A stretch of 64,000 nucleotides of DNA from Xanthostigma xanthostigma (Eukaryota > Arthropoda > Insecta > Raphidioptera > Raphidiidae), in the NCBI GenBank assembly GCA_963575645.1, contig OY754467.1:34903108-34967107 (forward strand), read 5' to 3'. Each line of letters starts with the position of its first letter. Positions within the stretch are counted from its first letter, which is position 1. Below the pieces are notes generated by a model. The model was not told the origin of the DNA and did not search any database. It was given only the letters and a program-made list of their open reading frames with translations. The translations under genes were made by a program, and so were the position numbers. Below, one piece after another: positions 1 to 11,291 of the stretch.

Positions 1-381
1 AGCACTCTGCTATATTTACACGAACCATTTCGAGCCTTTTTCGATCCCTGTCTATATCCCAGAGTCCCAGACTAGTTACACTATAGAAATTATTTTTTCC
101 AGGGAGGCTAAGGTTATTGTAAAGAAGCTTTATTCCGAATTTCATACGTCTAAGTGGAGTAGTTTCCAAGATACGAGTGTCCAAAAATTACGATTTCGGG
201 CACTCATTCATTGATTCATAGATCATAAAGCAGCTGTGGCCAACCTATAACCCGGGGGTCACCATCAGTAACTCATTTAATACCTTCAAGTGATTCACAA
301 ATGACGTATAATTATATCTAATATGTAAAAAAAAATTAATGTTTGTTGGCTATGATATAACTTTTCGAAAAGTATTGAAAT
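1..381. other. AT-rich sequence, nothing recognised
   Basis: I see no supportable ORF, RNA gene or repeat boundary here. The stretch runs up to the left arm of the palindrome that starts at 382. Confidence 0.5.
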
Positions 382-709
382 CCCACCAAAAACATAAATG
401 TGAAAAAAGAGGCCAAGTTCTCGTCAAAACTGCGTTTTGTTATCTTAAAAAAATAACTGAAATGTAGAAAATATGCCAAGTTCCTTTCTTACACGTTTAT
501 AAATTTCCACGCCAAACTTGGCAAGTTTTCATTAAAGAAGTGATCATTATTGAGACTCTTGAAAACTTGCCAAGTTTGGCGTGTAAATTTATAAACGTGT
601 AGGCAAAGAACTTGGCATATTTTCTACATTTCAGTTATTTTTTTAAGATAACAAAACACAGTTTTAACTAGGACTTCACCCCTTTTTTCACATTTATGTT
701 TTTGGTGGG
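382..709. repeat. Foldback (palindromic) element, about 145-bp arms
   Basis: The left arm starts CCCACCAAAAACATAAATGTG and its reverse complement closes the element at 709. The arms continue inward through GCCAAGTT, the CTACATTTCAGTTATTTTTT stretch and the ATAAACGTGT block, and they meet at a short loop near 530-560. There are scattered mismatches and small indels. I see no coding sequence and no clear TSD. It is probably a nonautonomous foldback or MITE-like element; the superfamily is not assignable. Confidence 0.75.
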
Positions 710-1365
710 GTTGTTCTTACAATAGTTGATGCAGAAAATTATAGTTAGAGGATAGCGACAGAAATGGTCAAGGAACACTGGATGGCAGAAACGCTCTCTT
801 TCGTGTAGTCTGAAACCCCCTTTATAAATCCGCTTGATGGAGTAGGGGTCTAGTGCGTTGCGGTACGCCGCTGAGGCACTTAAAAAAACGACAAAATTCA
901 AAAATCCTCTAGGAAATGGCAGAAAATGACTGAACAGCATCTGGGGGACCTCCTACTAGTTGCAGAAAAAAAATTTCTGCCGATTTACTTCCTGTAGAGA
1001 CTTTCAAAATTCTTTCAAAAAATTAAAAAAAAAATCAATTAGAAGTTGAACTTGACGGAATAGTTGATTCGGTGGCCCGGGATACGAGAAAAAAAATTTT
1101 TGGCTCCAAATGACCTTACTTCTTTTCGATGATTCTTCAAAATTTTTCATTGAAATTTGATATAGAAAACATATTACGCTCATTGTTTTTGTTATTTACA
1201 TTTTATCCACAGCAGAAAATATCAGTTGCACTGTATACATTGTCAGTTGCCTTGGCTTTGTACTTGTTACGGGTTTTAGATAGATACAGTCGAAGTATTT
1301 TATATCCGTATCCACCAGCTTTTGTGCGCAAATTTGCTAGTGTGACTGTTTCAGCACATTGTAGA
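710..1365. other. Unassigned AT-rich sequence
   Basis: Short ORFs occur on both strands but they match no family I know and have no start or codon context to support them. I see nothing else. Confidence 0.4.
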
Positions 1366-1806
1366 AATAAAACAGTCCCCCCTCGGCGTCTGTTTGTCTG
1401 TCTGAACACGATAAACTCAAAAACTACCGAACGGATTTTCATACGGTTTTCACCAATGAACGGAGTGATTCAAGAGAAAGATTTATGTGTAAAATTAACT
1501 GATGTTTAGTATAAATTGAAATATGACGATGATTGTTGAAGATGTCGCAAAAAATCAAGCCGACTGGAAGCTTTCATCGAAAATGCTACCTAACCCCTTT
1601 GAGATATAACTAAACAATGTATGGTGAAATTGTTCCTCTTTTATAGGTTTACAGAAAAGTTCCCGATGGCGTATGTCTATCGTTTAAGGATAGCTTACTA
1701 CACTAATTTTAATGTTAATCGCTGTTGGCGGATATCAATTTTGCAATGGTCGACGAAAAAACGGTGGTAATCTACAAATTCTAGCGAAGCCGGACAAGGC
1801 CGCTAG
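1366..1806 (+). mobile_element. Helitron-like element, CCCCCGCCGCGTCTG family, plus copy
   Basis: The copy runs from a CCCCCC-rich start followed by GTCTGTTTGTCTGTCTGAAC to a terminus GCCGGACAAGGCCGCTAGT, with CTAG at 1803-1806 followed by T. The interior (TTTTCACCAATGAACGGAG, then a stretch on AGGATAGCTTACTAC) is repeated in inverse orientation at 3137-3556. The 5' end is not sharply defined. It is classed by the CTAG end and GC-rich 3' stem. No Rep/helicase coding is present, so it is nonautonomous. Confidence 0.6.
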
Positions 1807-1912
1807 TACTCCTATATTTTTGAGTACCAATTGAAAATGTACCCTGTTTCAATAAATTTTTTAAACTGGTTCCGAGTGACAGATCAACACAAGTTCTAGA
1901 ACCGAGTTCTTA

Positions 1913-2507
1913 TCTATACTAATATATAAAGCTGAAGAGTTTGTTTGTTTGAACGCGCTAATCTCAGGAGCTACTGGTTCAAATTGAAAAATTTTTTTTT
2001 TGTTGGATAGCCCATTTATCGAGGAAGGCTATAGGCTATATAATATTACGTTACGACTATTAGGAGCGGAGCTTTAATGAAAAATGTTGCAAAATGTATC
2101 TCAAAAATAAGCTTCTATTCATGTGAAATGCACTAACTAGATATACTCATATTAGCGATGTGAGAACACCACCTCAGGCGGATCAATCGGTTGAGCATGC
2201 GACTGTCAATATCAGGGTCGTGGGTTATATGTATATTTTTTTTTTATTTTTTACATTGATTTTATCTAAGGTTTACATTTAAATTTATTTTAATTTCATT
2301 TAACTAATTAAAAAAAAAAAATATTAGTAAAAAAAAGTTTAAATACTGCTTTTTATCGACAAAAACTTTTGAACAGTAACTCCGATCATCATGGAATTTG
2401 GACACAACATTCATCTCGGTAAACTAAGATGAATGACGTGTGTACTCATGTTCCTCCCTCCCCTATTCGTTCTTTTACACCCGGATGAAACCGGACGGGA
2501 CCGCTAG
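1913..2507 (+). mobile_element. Helitron-like element, AAGCTGAAGAGTTTG family, copy 1
   Basis: It begins TCTATACTAATATATAAAG and ends with the hairpin CCGG-ATGAAA-CCGG followed by CTAG at 2504-2507. The preceding base is A and the following base is T, as expected for Helitron insertion between A and T. An internal segment at about 2170-2235 is a badly decayed version of the tRNA-Lys-like sequence seen intact in sister copies. No coding capacity is visible. Confidence 0.75.
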
Positions 2508-3136
2508 TATATCATGAAAAGTACGCAAGGAATGGAAATACAGGCAGTGCTCCTGTTGCAATTTTCGCTAAAATAAAATATGTCGACTGTAATTTTGTGG
2601 CTTATTTATTATTTGTTGTATTATTTTGTGAAAAATGACATGTGAATAGTCAAAAGTCTTTGCATATTTATATTACAATGGAAACCTCAAATTGTATTTG
2701 TATATATCTTTGAAATTCTAATATCTGTACAAGTAGTATCTACTAGCTAACTCAAATATGCATATTATGTTTTTGTTTTTTTTTATTTTTGTTTTCAAAG
2801 CTAATCAGAATTTTATATCAAAGTATCAAGTATGATTGCTTTATTTTTAAAACAAACCAATTTATTTTACACAACATTTTTAGGACTATTCTAAAGATAT
2901 CTTTTCGAAATTTTCAAAAAAATCATTCAACAAATTTAACAAAAGTGCGCGTCGTTATAGGTTATATTCCAACAAGTTCTGATAATCAGGTCAGAACAAG
3001 AGTCAGACGAGTCGAAATACCATTACACACGAGATACAAATATGGTATTTTTTGCACGTGCCTCTTATAAACTTGCAGATTTTTATTTTATTTTTTAGGA
3101 AAAGACAGTTACAATTATTTTTTCTTTTATAGAAAA
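2508..3136. other. AT-rich spacer, no gene recognised
   Basis: The sequence holds homopolymer runs and a short unrecognised ORF near 2789-3070. A short motif at about 3040-3058 (TGGTATTTTTTGCACGTG) recurs inverted near 60460. Nothing else is supportable. Confidence 0.4.
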
Positions 3137-3556
3137 GTAGCTGCCCGGTCCGGCTTCGCTCGAATTTGTAGATTGCCACCGTTTTTTCGTCAACTTACGT
3201 TGCAAAATTGATATCCACGAAAAACACTTAACATTAAAATGGGTATAGTAAGCTATCCTTAAAATATGGACATATGCCATCGCGGACTTTTCTGTAGACC
3301 TATAAAAGCGGAACAATTCCACCATACATTGTTTTATTATATCTCAAAGAGATAAGGCAGCATATTCGATGACAGCTCCGAGTCAGCTCGATTTTTTTCA
3401 TCGTCATATTTCAACCGATTTACACAAAACATTAATGAATTATACACATAGACCTCTCTCTTGAATCACTCCGTCCATTGGTGAAAACCGTATGAAAATC
3501 TGTTTGGTAGTTTTTGAGTTTATCACACAGTGAGACAGACGCGGCGGGGGGACTTT
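3137..3556 (-). mobile_element. Helitron-like element, CCCCCGCCGCGTCTG family, minus copy
   Basis: This is the reverse-complement counterpart of 1366-1806. It contains the GGTGAAAACCGTATGAAAAT segment and the GACAGACGCGGCGGGG stretch at its right (5') end. The CTAG terminus is mutated to TAGCTG near 3137. Its 5' end abuts the 5' end of the next element, so the two lie head to head. Confidence 0.6.
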
Positions 3557-3557
3557 A

Positions 3558-4262
3558 TCTATACTAAAATATATATAGCTGAAGAGTTTGTTTGTTTGTT
3601 TGGTTAAACGCGCTAATCTCAGAAACTACTGGTTCGAATTGAAAATTTTTTTTTGTTGGATAGCCCATTTATCGAGGAAGGCTGTAGGCTATATAATATT
3701 ACGCTATGACTAATTGGAGCGGAACATCAATGAAAATTAGTCCGTCCGACAAATATTATCAGGTGAAATGCCTTAACTAAATATTGCAATATTAGCGCGT
3801 CAAGTTTACAAGCCCGGATAGTTCAATCGGTAGAGCGTAAGACTCTAAATGTCAGGGTCTAGGGTTCAAACCCCACGTCGGCGAAATTTTTTTTTTATTT
3901 TCTACATTGCTTTCTTCTAAGGCTTACATTTCAATTTTTTAAAATTTTATTACGACTAATTAAAATTAAATAAATCTAATTAATAGCTCATTAGAAAACT
4001 GTTACAACTATAGGCACCTTTATAGAAATAATTTTCTTACAGTGTTTTCAATTAAATATTTATTATATTAAAAGAAATTTATTACTTAAAAAAAGTATAA
4101 ATACTGCTTTTTAACGACAAAAACTTTTGAACGGTAACGCTGATCATTATGAAGTTTGGACACAACATTCATCTCGGTAAACTAAGATGAATGTGCGTAC
4201 TCATGTCCCTTCCTTCCCCATTTGTTCTTTTTCACCCGGGTGGAATCGGGGGGGACCGCTAG
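3558..4262 (+). mobile_element. Helitron-like element, AAGCTGAAGAGTTTG family, copy 2, with tRNA-Lys-like cargo
   Basis: It starts TCTATACTAAAATATATA after an A and ends in CTAG at 4259-4262 before a T. The 3' stem is CACCCGGGTGGAATCGGGGG. Compared with the short copy at 13208-13563, it carries an extra block of about 400 bp between GTCCGTCCGAC and GACAAAAACTTTTGAACGG. That block contains the tRNA-like sequence annotated separately. No protein coding is visible. Confidence 0.8.
3812..3884 (+). pseudogene. tRNA-Lys-like sequence inside Helitron
   Basis: The 73-nt sequence starts GCCCGGATAGTTCAATCGG, has a D arm and a B-box-like GGTTCAAACC, and resembles eukaryotic tRNA-Lys(CUU) along its length. 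The acceptor pairing is imperfect. The anticodon loop reads CTCTAAA, which places CTA rather than CTT at the anticodon; the minus-strand sister at 24363-24434 has CTCTTAA. I infer a decaying tRNA pseudogene carried by the transposon, not a functional gene. Confidence 0.65.
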
Positions 4263-4739
4263 TTTTATATAATATGTAGTGACGCTAAAAAGTTTTTTAA
4301 CTGTTCTGTCTACGACACTGATATCACCCAACAGCTCTCATAATATAAAATAGAAACTTACGTAAATTATTGTCTATACTTTTAAAACTGAAAGGTCATA
4401 GCGCTGCATTACAATTTATTAGAAATTTGAATAAGCAAGGTGTGCTCCAGTGATTTAATTAATCGTTTTCTTGAAATTGGTGTGATCTTTATGACTATAT
4501 TACAAAAGAGTTCAGTTTAATAATGCAGTGACTCAGTGAGTAATATTTTTTTATTTGCACCTTTATACATAATTTCTTGTACCCGTAACAAAATTAATAA
4601 ATAATTAATGAAAAAGTAATTTATACTTTCCGAGCCCAAGGTTTCTTACTAATATTTTTTTAACTTTTAGATAGCCATATTTTATATCAATTTATTTTTT
4701 AATTAATTAATATTAAACCAGTTGGAGGCAAGTTTGGGT
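4263..4739. other. AT-rich spacer, nothing recognised
   Basis: There is no supported ORF or repeat in this stretch, which runs between the Helitron end and the foldback element at 4740. Confidence 0.4.
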
Positions 4740-5765
4740 GAAGTTCCGAATCGGGATAAAACTTATGACATTTGTCGACCTCGATGGGACATGAAAAATC
4801 CCCAAAAGAATTTTTCACGCAAATGCCTCATATAACATTTTTATAGGGATTTAAAGTTTTGGTAATTATTTAGTTTCGCGGTCACCTGGTTTTTTGGCTC
4901 TAGAAAATCGAAAAACCATCCGATTTCGATGAATTTTTTTTTTAAAATCTTCGTTTTTATGGCGGATTTATGGAAAAAAATACGAAAATTGAAAAAATCA
5001 ATATTTCTCACAGTTTCATGACTTTAAATGCAAAAAAAATTGACTTTCTACATATAATCCTTTATAACTGTTTCTGGCGTCGTGGAATCAAGTTCGTATA
5101 TTGTTTTTCGCAATCTACATAAAAAAATGAATATTTTGAAAAAAAAAAATTCAAAAAAGTTAATTTTTTTTTAAACGATAAAGGGGTATGCGAATTGTAA
5201 TTCCGGGGTGAACGATAAAGGGGTATGCGAATTGTAATTCCGGGGTGAACGATAAAGGGTATGCGAATTGTCTCGCAGTGAAACGGGAAGGGGCAAATGT
5301 GGAGTTTTTAAAAAAACAATTCCGGGGTGAACGATAAAGGGGTATGCGAATTGTAATTCCGGGGTGAACGATAAAGGGGTATGCGAATTGTAATTCCGAG
5401 GTGAACGATAAAGGGGTATGCGAATTGTCTTGCAGTGAAACGGGAAGGGGCAAATGTGGAGTTTTTAAAAAAACAATTCCGGGGTGAACGATAAACGGGT
5501 ATGCGAATTGTAATTCCGGGGTGAACTAATTTTTTTCATAAATCCGCCGTAAAATGGAACATTTTGAGACCGAGATCATTGAAATCCATCTATTTTTCGA
5601 TTTTCTAGAGCCAAAAAACCAGGTGACCGTGAAAGTAAATAATTACCAAAGTTTTTATGGTTTTAAGACATTCGTTCATACAAATTTTTCTTTAGCGTGG
5701 GGATTTTTCATGTCCCACCAAGATCAACAAATACCCAAAGTTTCATTCCGATCGGAGATGCCCCC
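4740..5765. repeat. Large foldback element with minisatellite loop
   Basis: The left arm (about 4740-4985) and right arm (about 5528-5765) are inverted copies. Matching landmarks are GGGACATGAAAAATCCCC, the GGTCACCTGGTTTTTTGGCTC block and GGCGGATTTATG, read in reverse complement on the right. The arms have diverged by point changes and indels. The loop holds the 37-bp minisatellite. No transposase ORF is seen. Confidence 0.75.
5174..5527. repeat. 37-bp minisatellite with higher-order 80-bp variants
   Basis: The basic unit begins AACGATAAAGGGGTATGCGA, continues ATTGTAATTCCGGGGTG and is repeated five times. It is interrupted twice by a longer variant in which GAATTGTC is followed by a GCAGTGAAACGGGAAGGGGC block and an A-run. 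The order of short and long units is itself repeated. A minus-strand ORF through the array is a by-product of the repeat, not a gene. Confidence 0.85.
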
Positions 5766-6564
5766 CTCCCCTCCCTCCTCATTTAAGCTAAATTTCTGTG
5801 AATAAATGGCTTTAAAAAATTTTAAACCCCCATAATTGGTTTCAAAATATCGAGCTCGTTTTTTAATAAAGTAAAAAAGGCACCTCAGACACACGTTACA
5901 CAATATATTATTATTTATATTAAAGTGCACTAAAAACTTACAATCGTATTTTTTATTTTCTTACAGAACCAGTTCGTGTAGTTCTACTTCACTCGACTTT
6001 TAGAGATATCTCATTTTTTTGGTAAGTATTTTTGACTTATGCCTTTTGTACATTTATCTCATTTAAATGATATTTGTAGTTCAGTCAACATATTGTAGAA
6101 ACCATTATGTATTCTGGTTTCCCAAAACTGAGATTTTAGATTCAATCCAAATATTTGCGCTGTCCTCCTTTAACTATATCACGGCCCAAGCTCACGAAAC
6201 ACAATAAATATACATACATGTATCTCTGGTTTGTGTATAACAATATAAATATAAAACAAAAGCATATGTGGAAAACAAAACACGTTCTTCTAGCGGGTGT
6301 ATACAGTGAAATATCTAAAAACCGTACGCGTCTATTGAAAATAATTTTATTGGCGGCTATGAAACCCATTTTATGATGAAAATTTGTTGATAAATTCTCG
6401 ATGTTTCTAGACTATTCGTACTTAGTATCCAGAACTTATATTACTGGAATAGGACTCGTCTATATACTTTCCCATAGACCAATGTGTGCGAGAAAAGGAT
6501 AGAGATAGAATAACCGTAGGTCCCTCATGCGCATGCGACTGCTTCGGTTGTTTGTGTATACAGA
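5766..6564. other. Unassigned sequence
   Basis: The stretch has a short C/T-rich patch at 5760-5785 and overlapping small ORFs around 6142-6376 with no recognisable product. Nothing else is supportable. Confidence 0.4.
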
Positions 6565-6954
6565 GTGACCGGTAATTGCTCGTATTCTTCTCGGGAGAAG
6601 AAACTATGATTAATCTGGAATGATTTAAATCTTATCATTTGGGGGTCGGAAATGCGTCATTTTTTTATGATGATGGCACTTCTGTGAATTTTTTTTTTTT
6701 TTAATTATTGTAAGTTTTAACGCACAACATAAAATTTCGTGGTTTTAAGCTTCAGAAAGGTTGGCCATCGGATCATGTAAAAATTCAGGCCAAAAAGTGA
6801 GAATTTTTTTAAATTTTTAACTCTCAAAATTCGGACTTTATAAAAAGAAAACCGAAGTCCATTTTCTCGAAAATGACGAACTTCCGACCCCCAAGTGATA
6901 GAGGTTAAATGATTCCAAATTCTCCCGAGAGGAATACTAGCAATTACCGGTCAC
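6565..6954. mobile_element. MITE with GTGACCGGTAATTGCT termini, copy 1
   Basis: The left end GTGACCGGTAATTGCTCGTA and the right end TAGCAATTACCGGTCAC are inverted copies. The inverted homology continues inward through CTCGGGAGAA, ATGATTTAAA and GGGGGTCGGAA. The interior is A/T-rich and noncoding. A second copy lies at 15259-15690. Terminal inverted repeats without coding sequence indicate a nonautonomous DNA transposon; the superfamily is unclear. Confidence 0.75.
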
Positions 6955-8099
6955 ATGCAGGTGATGTATTTTTTTCAAGAATTAACCGTTTTAGAGTTTT
7001 CGGTTCTTTTAAACTAACTCCATAATATATATAAAGAAAAGTAACATTTTGTTTGTGACGTTTTTTCCATTTTATCGACGTCACAATATACTGTTTTCTA
7101 ATTGGTTCTTGCTACCAAGCCAGCACAGAAACGAGCACGAAAAGTATCCCCGATTTTTAATTTTGAAATCCAGTACGCGAGCCCGCTGTGACGTCACTAG
7201 TTTCTTATGCAGCGGGCTTTATTTATCACCTTTCAACTAGCCTGAGGCTTGAAATAAAAACAACGATAAAGCTTTTTTTATACATTTTTTATCAGTAAAA
7301 CTTTCCCTCCACACTCTATTTATTAATTTTGAGTTTAATAAATGTTCCACTGTATACACATTACACACATATGTAGGTATATGTAGATGTCAGTGCAGTA
7401 CATAATATACACTACATAGGTACCTAAACCCGTGTTACCTTAGGGTTTCTTATATACCTATACGCATAATATGCAACGCTGTGTTTTGCTGCCATGTGGA
7501 GATATTGTTTTATTCCGGTAAACGTAAATGCAACTCGGCATACAGAATGTTTTAACATTTCAAGTTTCAAATCAAGTGAGAAACAGTACCTACTAATTTA
7601 AACCAAAAATCACTTTTAAGTTTTTAACCCGTCGAGGGAAGAAATGTAAAAAGCAAATGAGAAATGTTGATTTCTATTCATAATAATGCAATATAAATTT
7701 TATAATTCAATTTCATGAATTGTATTTTTTAATCAGTTTGCCATGTTGGATTCCGGCGTGACGTCACTTCGGTTATAAACTAGCCATGTTTTTATTGTTA
7801 TGTGTGTTTTTTTGAAGTTCTTTCAAGTTACTGTCACGTTTATAGACTTCTATCCTGTATTTTAATGATTTCGTATCATGGAAGACGGTTTCGTAAATGC
7901 GGAAAGTACTAATCTACAAAGAATAAATACGTTTAATTAATTTATATACTTAATTACACGGGTAATGTAATAATCATAGCATTCTTAAATACTTTTTATT
8001 TTAAAGTGTTACTAAGGTTACTGTACACTATTGTTATTATTTAAGATCTTTTGTATTTTTTTCCGATATTAATAATTTGTAATATTTCATTTTTTGTTT
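6955..8099. other. AT-rich spacer with two TGACGTCA-type motifs
   Basis: No gene is recognised. Two GTGACGTCAC palindromes occur near 7188 and 7760, resembling CRE-like sites, but there is no promoter context. An AT-rich region with short ORFs fills the remainder. Confidence 0.35.
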
Positions 8100-8582
8100 T
8101 TTTAACCGACTTCAACAAAAAGGAGGAGGTTCTATGTTCGTCTGTATTTTTTTTTTTATGTATGTTCACCGATTTCTCCGTTAATTATGGACCGATTTTC
8201 AAATTTTTTTTTATTCGAAAGAGTGCACCTCAGAGGTGGTCCCATCGGAACCAAGTCAGGATCTGATGGTGGAATCCGGAGAAATCGAGGGAAACTCTCA
8301 AATTTCAAAGAAACGCATAATGTTTTTTATGTATGTTCACCGATTTTTAGTGTTAGATTAACACTAAAAAGAGGAAAATAAATTATTTTTAACAAAAAAA
8401 TTGAACCGACTTCACACTAAAAAGTAAAAAATAATTGCGTATTGAAATGTTTTGGAGTCGGTGTAGTTCTCGGAATAGATTTCATTTTGGCTGACACCGA
8501 CTCTAAAACATTCCAATTCGCAATTATTTTTTACTTTTTAGTGTGAAGTCGGTTCAATTTTTTTGTTAAAAATATTTTATTA
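8100..8582 (+). repeat. Dispersed ACCGACTTC repeat ending in palindrome, copy 1
   Basis: It starts ACCGACTTCAACAAAAAGGA, runs through GGTTCTATG, the GTATGTTCACCGATTTCTCC block and GTGGTCCCATCGGAACCAAG, and ends in a palindrome at 8376-8582. The palindrome arms carry GAACCGACTTC and CACTAAAAAGTAAAAAATAA with a short loop. Copies are at 11292-11814 (plus) and 40246-40748 (minus). Short ORFs across it read repeat sequence and are not genes. The transposon class is not assigned. Confidence 0.75.
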
Positions 8583-9472
8583 CACTATGCAGTTGGTTAA
8601 CGGAACGCTGTCCAAAAAATTTTTTTTGTGAATTTATTGTACATATTTTAATAAGTAATAAATTTTATTTTTCTTATCTTATCTTATTTAAGATCTCAGT
8701 GACGTCACGAGTGGTTGTCGCGCGAAAATTCATAATGATAAATTAACAGTCGTTTTTATGACACTATATTTTTATAGAATTGTAGTGCTTCTTTATCACC
8801 TTAGGATTCATTTAAAACACTTTTCGAAAAACGGCGTAATGGCCTATTAGGTACTGTACAACACATATTATATGCTTCTCCGATTTTTCAAAGACGTCTG
8901 TAGCTTCCATAATTCATTGTAAAAAATGGATGTTTATAAAAATACGTATTGCGCAATGCTCTACTAAATGAGACGCTTCGCATATGATAGTTCAGGGAAA
9001 TTTTGAGTAGATGACGCATGATCGAAATAAAATTCCAATTGACTGAATGTTTTTTTTTTTTGTGAAGATAGTTATGTGGCTCTATTCCTTCTGTATACTA
9101 TAAAAGAACACAACGAACACCCGGTATGTAAATGGACCGTCACCTAGCTTTAATGTAAACACCTCACAAAGCACTAGGCTACATGTTTTATGTGGTATCA
9201 GGGAATTTAAAGATTTTTATATATTACGCGAAATACTACAAATGTACACATACCCATGCATAACTTTGCATACAACCCTAATGCATTGTATAGTAAGCCA
9301 CATGTAACTGTGTATCAACAAATTAATTCAAAAGTAAGATGTTTTAACTTCTAACTTATACTTGCGATATTTATCCTGTAAAAGAACCTTCTCAAATCGA
9401 CTTTTATATCCTAATAGAGTATACTTTTCGCAGCTAAAAATGTAATCGATGATTATGAAGATCAACAAATTA
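8583..9472. other. AT-rich spacer, nothing recognised
   Basis: I find no ORF, RNA gene or repeat boundary. One GTGACGTCAC motif sits near 8699. Confidence 0.4.
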
Positions 9473-9812
9473 TCTATATTATTATATATAAAATTCTCGT
9501 GTCAAAATTTTGACCACGCTAATCTCCGAAACCACTGAACCGATTTTAATGAAATTTTGTAACTTACGCTATAGGATAGTTTTTATTAAATATTTTGTAC
9601 AAAATAATGGTGTCTTCATCAAAAAAAAACTGTTTTAGTAGTTTTAGTAACACGTAACGACATCTCTTAGAATTCGCTCAAATCTATTAGTTCAGAAACA
9701 AATCCGGTAAAATTTGCTCAAAGCTATTTAATTCCGACGCCGGGCCGTAAACGAAATACGTTTTGCAGAATTCTATCGATCGCACCCGGGTGAAACCGGG
9801 ACGGACTGCTAG
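9473..9812 (+). mobile_element. Helitron-like element, CCGGCGTCTGAACTAATAGC family, copy 1
   Basis: It starts TCTATATTATTATATATAAA after an A, followed by ATTCTCGTGTC. It ends with the stem CCCGG-GTGAAA-CCGGG and CTAG at 9809-9812, before a T. It is short (340 bp) and noncoding. Family relatives are at 35802, 37390 and 51624. Confidence 0.8.
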
Positions 9813-11291
9813 TTATTATAATAATTAAACGATTAGACTTTCTCGATCTAGTCACCAATGTTACGTTCGTTTTTACTGTACTTGCCATGTGAATTTAAGA
9901 GATAGCTAATCCTACTAAAAGGACGAGAGGAAAAGAGAGTTCTAGAGGGTTTACTTTTTTGGTGATTCGTTTCTGAAAACGTATTGCAAATAGCGCGTAA
10001 GTCGACAGCTTTATTCACCGCTTTATGTCCGTAGAAATTGAATAAAATGACGCTTCCGGGTTGTTGCTATGACAGGAACTCTCAAACATCGCGAGTCTAA
10101 AATGTAACTTTGTCTAACGGTAGATTTATTCCATGAGTTTCTGAGAATTAAATAACTTGAAAACGACTTGTTACTTAGAGATTGCAATTATTTCAAAGAG
10201 ACTAGCAATGATCGGGACTTTTTTTTTAATCGTAAAATAGACGAATTTTTTTTATAAACAAGGTGAAATAGTATGGATATTACGGAATAAGGTTATCGGT
10301 AGTTACAAAGTAACATTTTCAAAAATTGTGCCAAGTTGTTCAAAATGGTGTAAAAAGACGGGAATTCGTGGTGCGCTTCTTAAGGTAGCTGGCATTAAAT
10401 TAGAAACCATGTTTTTCGCAGGGCCAGTTGTATGTGGCTTACTCACGTGTATCGAATCTACAAAATCTTTCTGTTTTTGCAAAAGACGGTAAAACAAAAA
10501 AAAAACATTGTTTATAAGGCCGTCTTAAATTAGAGTGTTGCTTGAATTTATGATTTTTTTAATAAATTATATCAATTGTACACACTGATTCCACGCAGAC
10601 AAAGTCGCGGGTAAAAGCCAGTGTTTTATATTTTTGTAGTGAATATAATGATACTTGTTACTTCTAATCTGTAAGACAACTTTAGGGTAGTTGTCCACTT
10701 TAGAAGGCTAAAAAAATCACATTTAATTTTTTTTTCTCATGTTCCTTCAGATGTAGATATAAAAATTTTCTTACAATATTATTTTTTAATACTAAAAGTA
10801 ATTTTGTTTTTTTAATTTTTATTTTTCAAATAATATTCAGAGAACATCAAAGTTGAGCCCTTAAAAAAAGGTTTTTCCATGGCCGACAGTTTATCTCATG
10901 ATCGGCAATCAAACGGTATCTTAAAAACAAAGATTTCTTGCGTGCCAGTTCGCCTCTTTACTAATAAATCCTAAAAAAGAAAAAAAATGGCGGATGTTTG
11001 AAAAGAAACGTGAAAATCGGCCTATTTTTCCACTATTTTTTTCTTGCTAAAAGTTGATATTTTCATTTTTTGGCCAAGTTGAGGTGAATTGTCATACAAA
11101 GCGCCAAGATTTCTTAAAATCGGTTTAGTAGTTCCGGAGAATAACTTTTGGCCATTTGAAAAAAGTTGTTTTGAGGATAACGCGTTAAAAGTTTTGTCTC
11201 ATATTTTTCAAGTATTTTAAAAAATCTGTTAATCTGTTATCCGGGGACCATATAACAGTAGACCACTGTCTTTGAAGGCATCCTCTTTCTT
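9813..11291. other. Unassigned AT-rich sequence
   Basis: No recognisable gene. A minus-strand ORF at 10303-10497 of 64 residues has no family signature and I do not call it. The stretch at 10860-11270 reads like decayed repeat but I cannot pair it with another copy. Confidence 0.35.

Noticed and set aside
3812-3884. A functional suppressor tRNA with anticodon CUA
   Set aside because: Acceptor pairing is imperfect, it sits in a transposon and the sister copy has CTT. Mutation of a pseudogene is the simpler explanation.
5160-5453. 97-codon minus-strand ORF with repeated HPGITIRIPLYRS-like segments
   Set aside because: It is an open frame created by the 37-bp minisatellite, whose unit carries no stop in this frame over several units. 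There is no independent sign of coding.
5174-5527. Regular repeats suggestive of a CRISPR array
   Set aside because: Units are directly abutting with no unique spacers, and the context is eukaryotic.
6565-6954. Possible mariner transposon
   Set aside because: The ends are inverted but I see no transposase and no clear TA duplication, so I left the superfamily open.
7180-7770. GTGACGTCAC sites as CREB-type regulatory elements
   Set aside because: Such 8-10 bp palindromes arise by chance at this scale, and there is no promoter or gene next to them.
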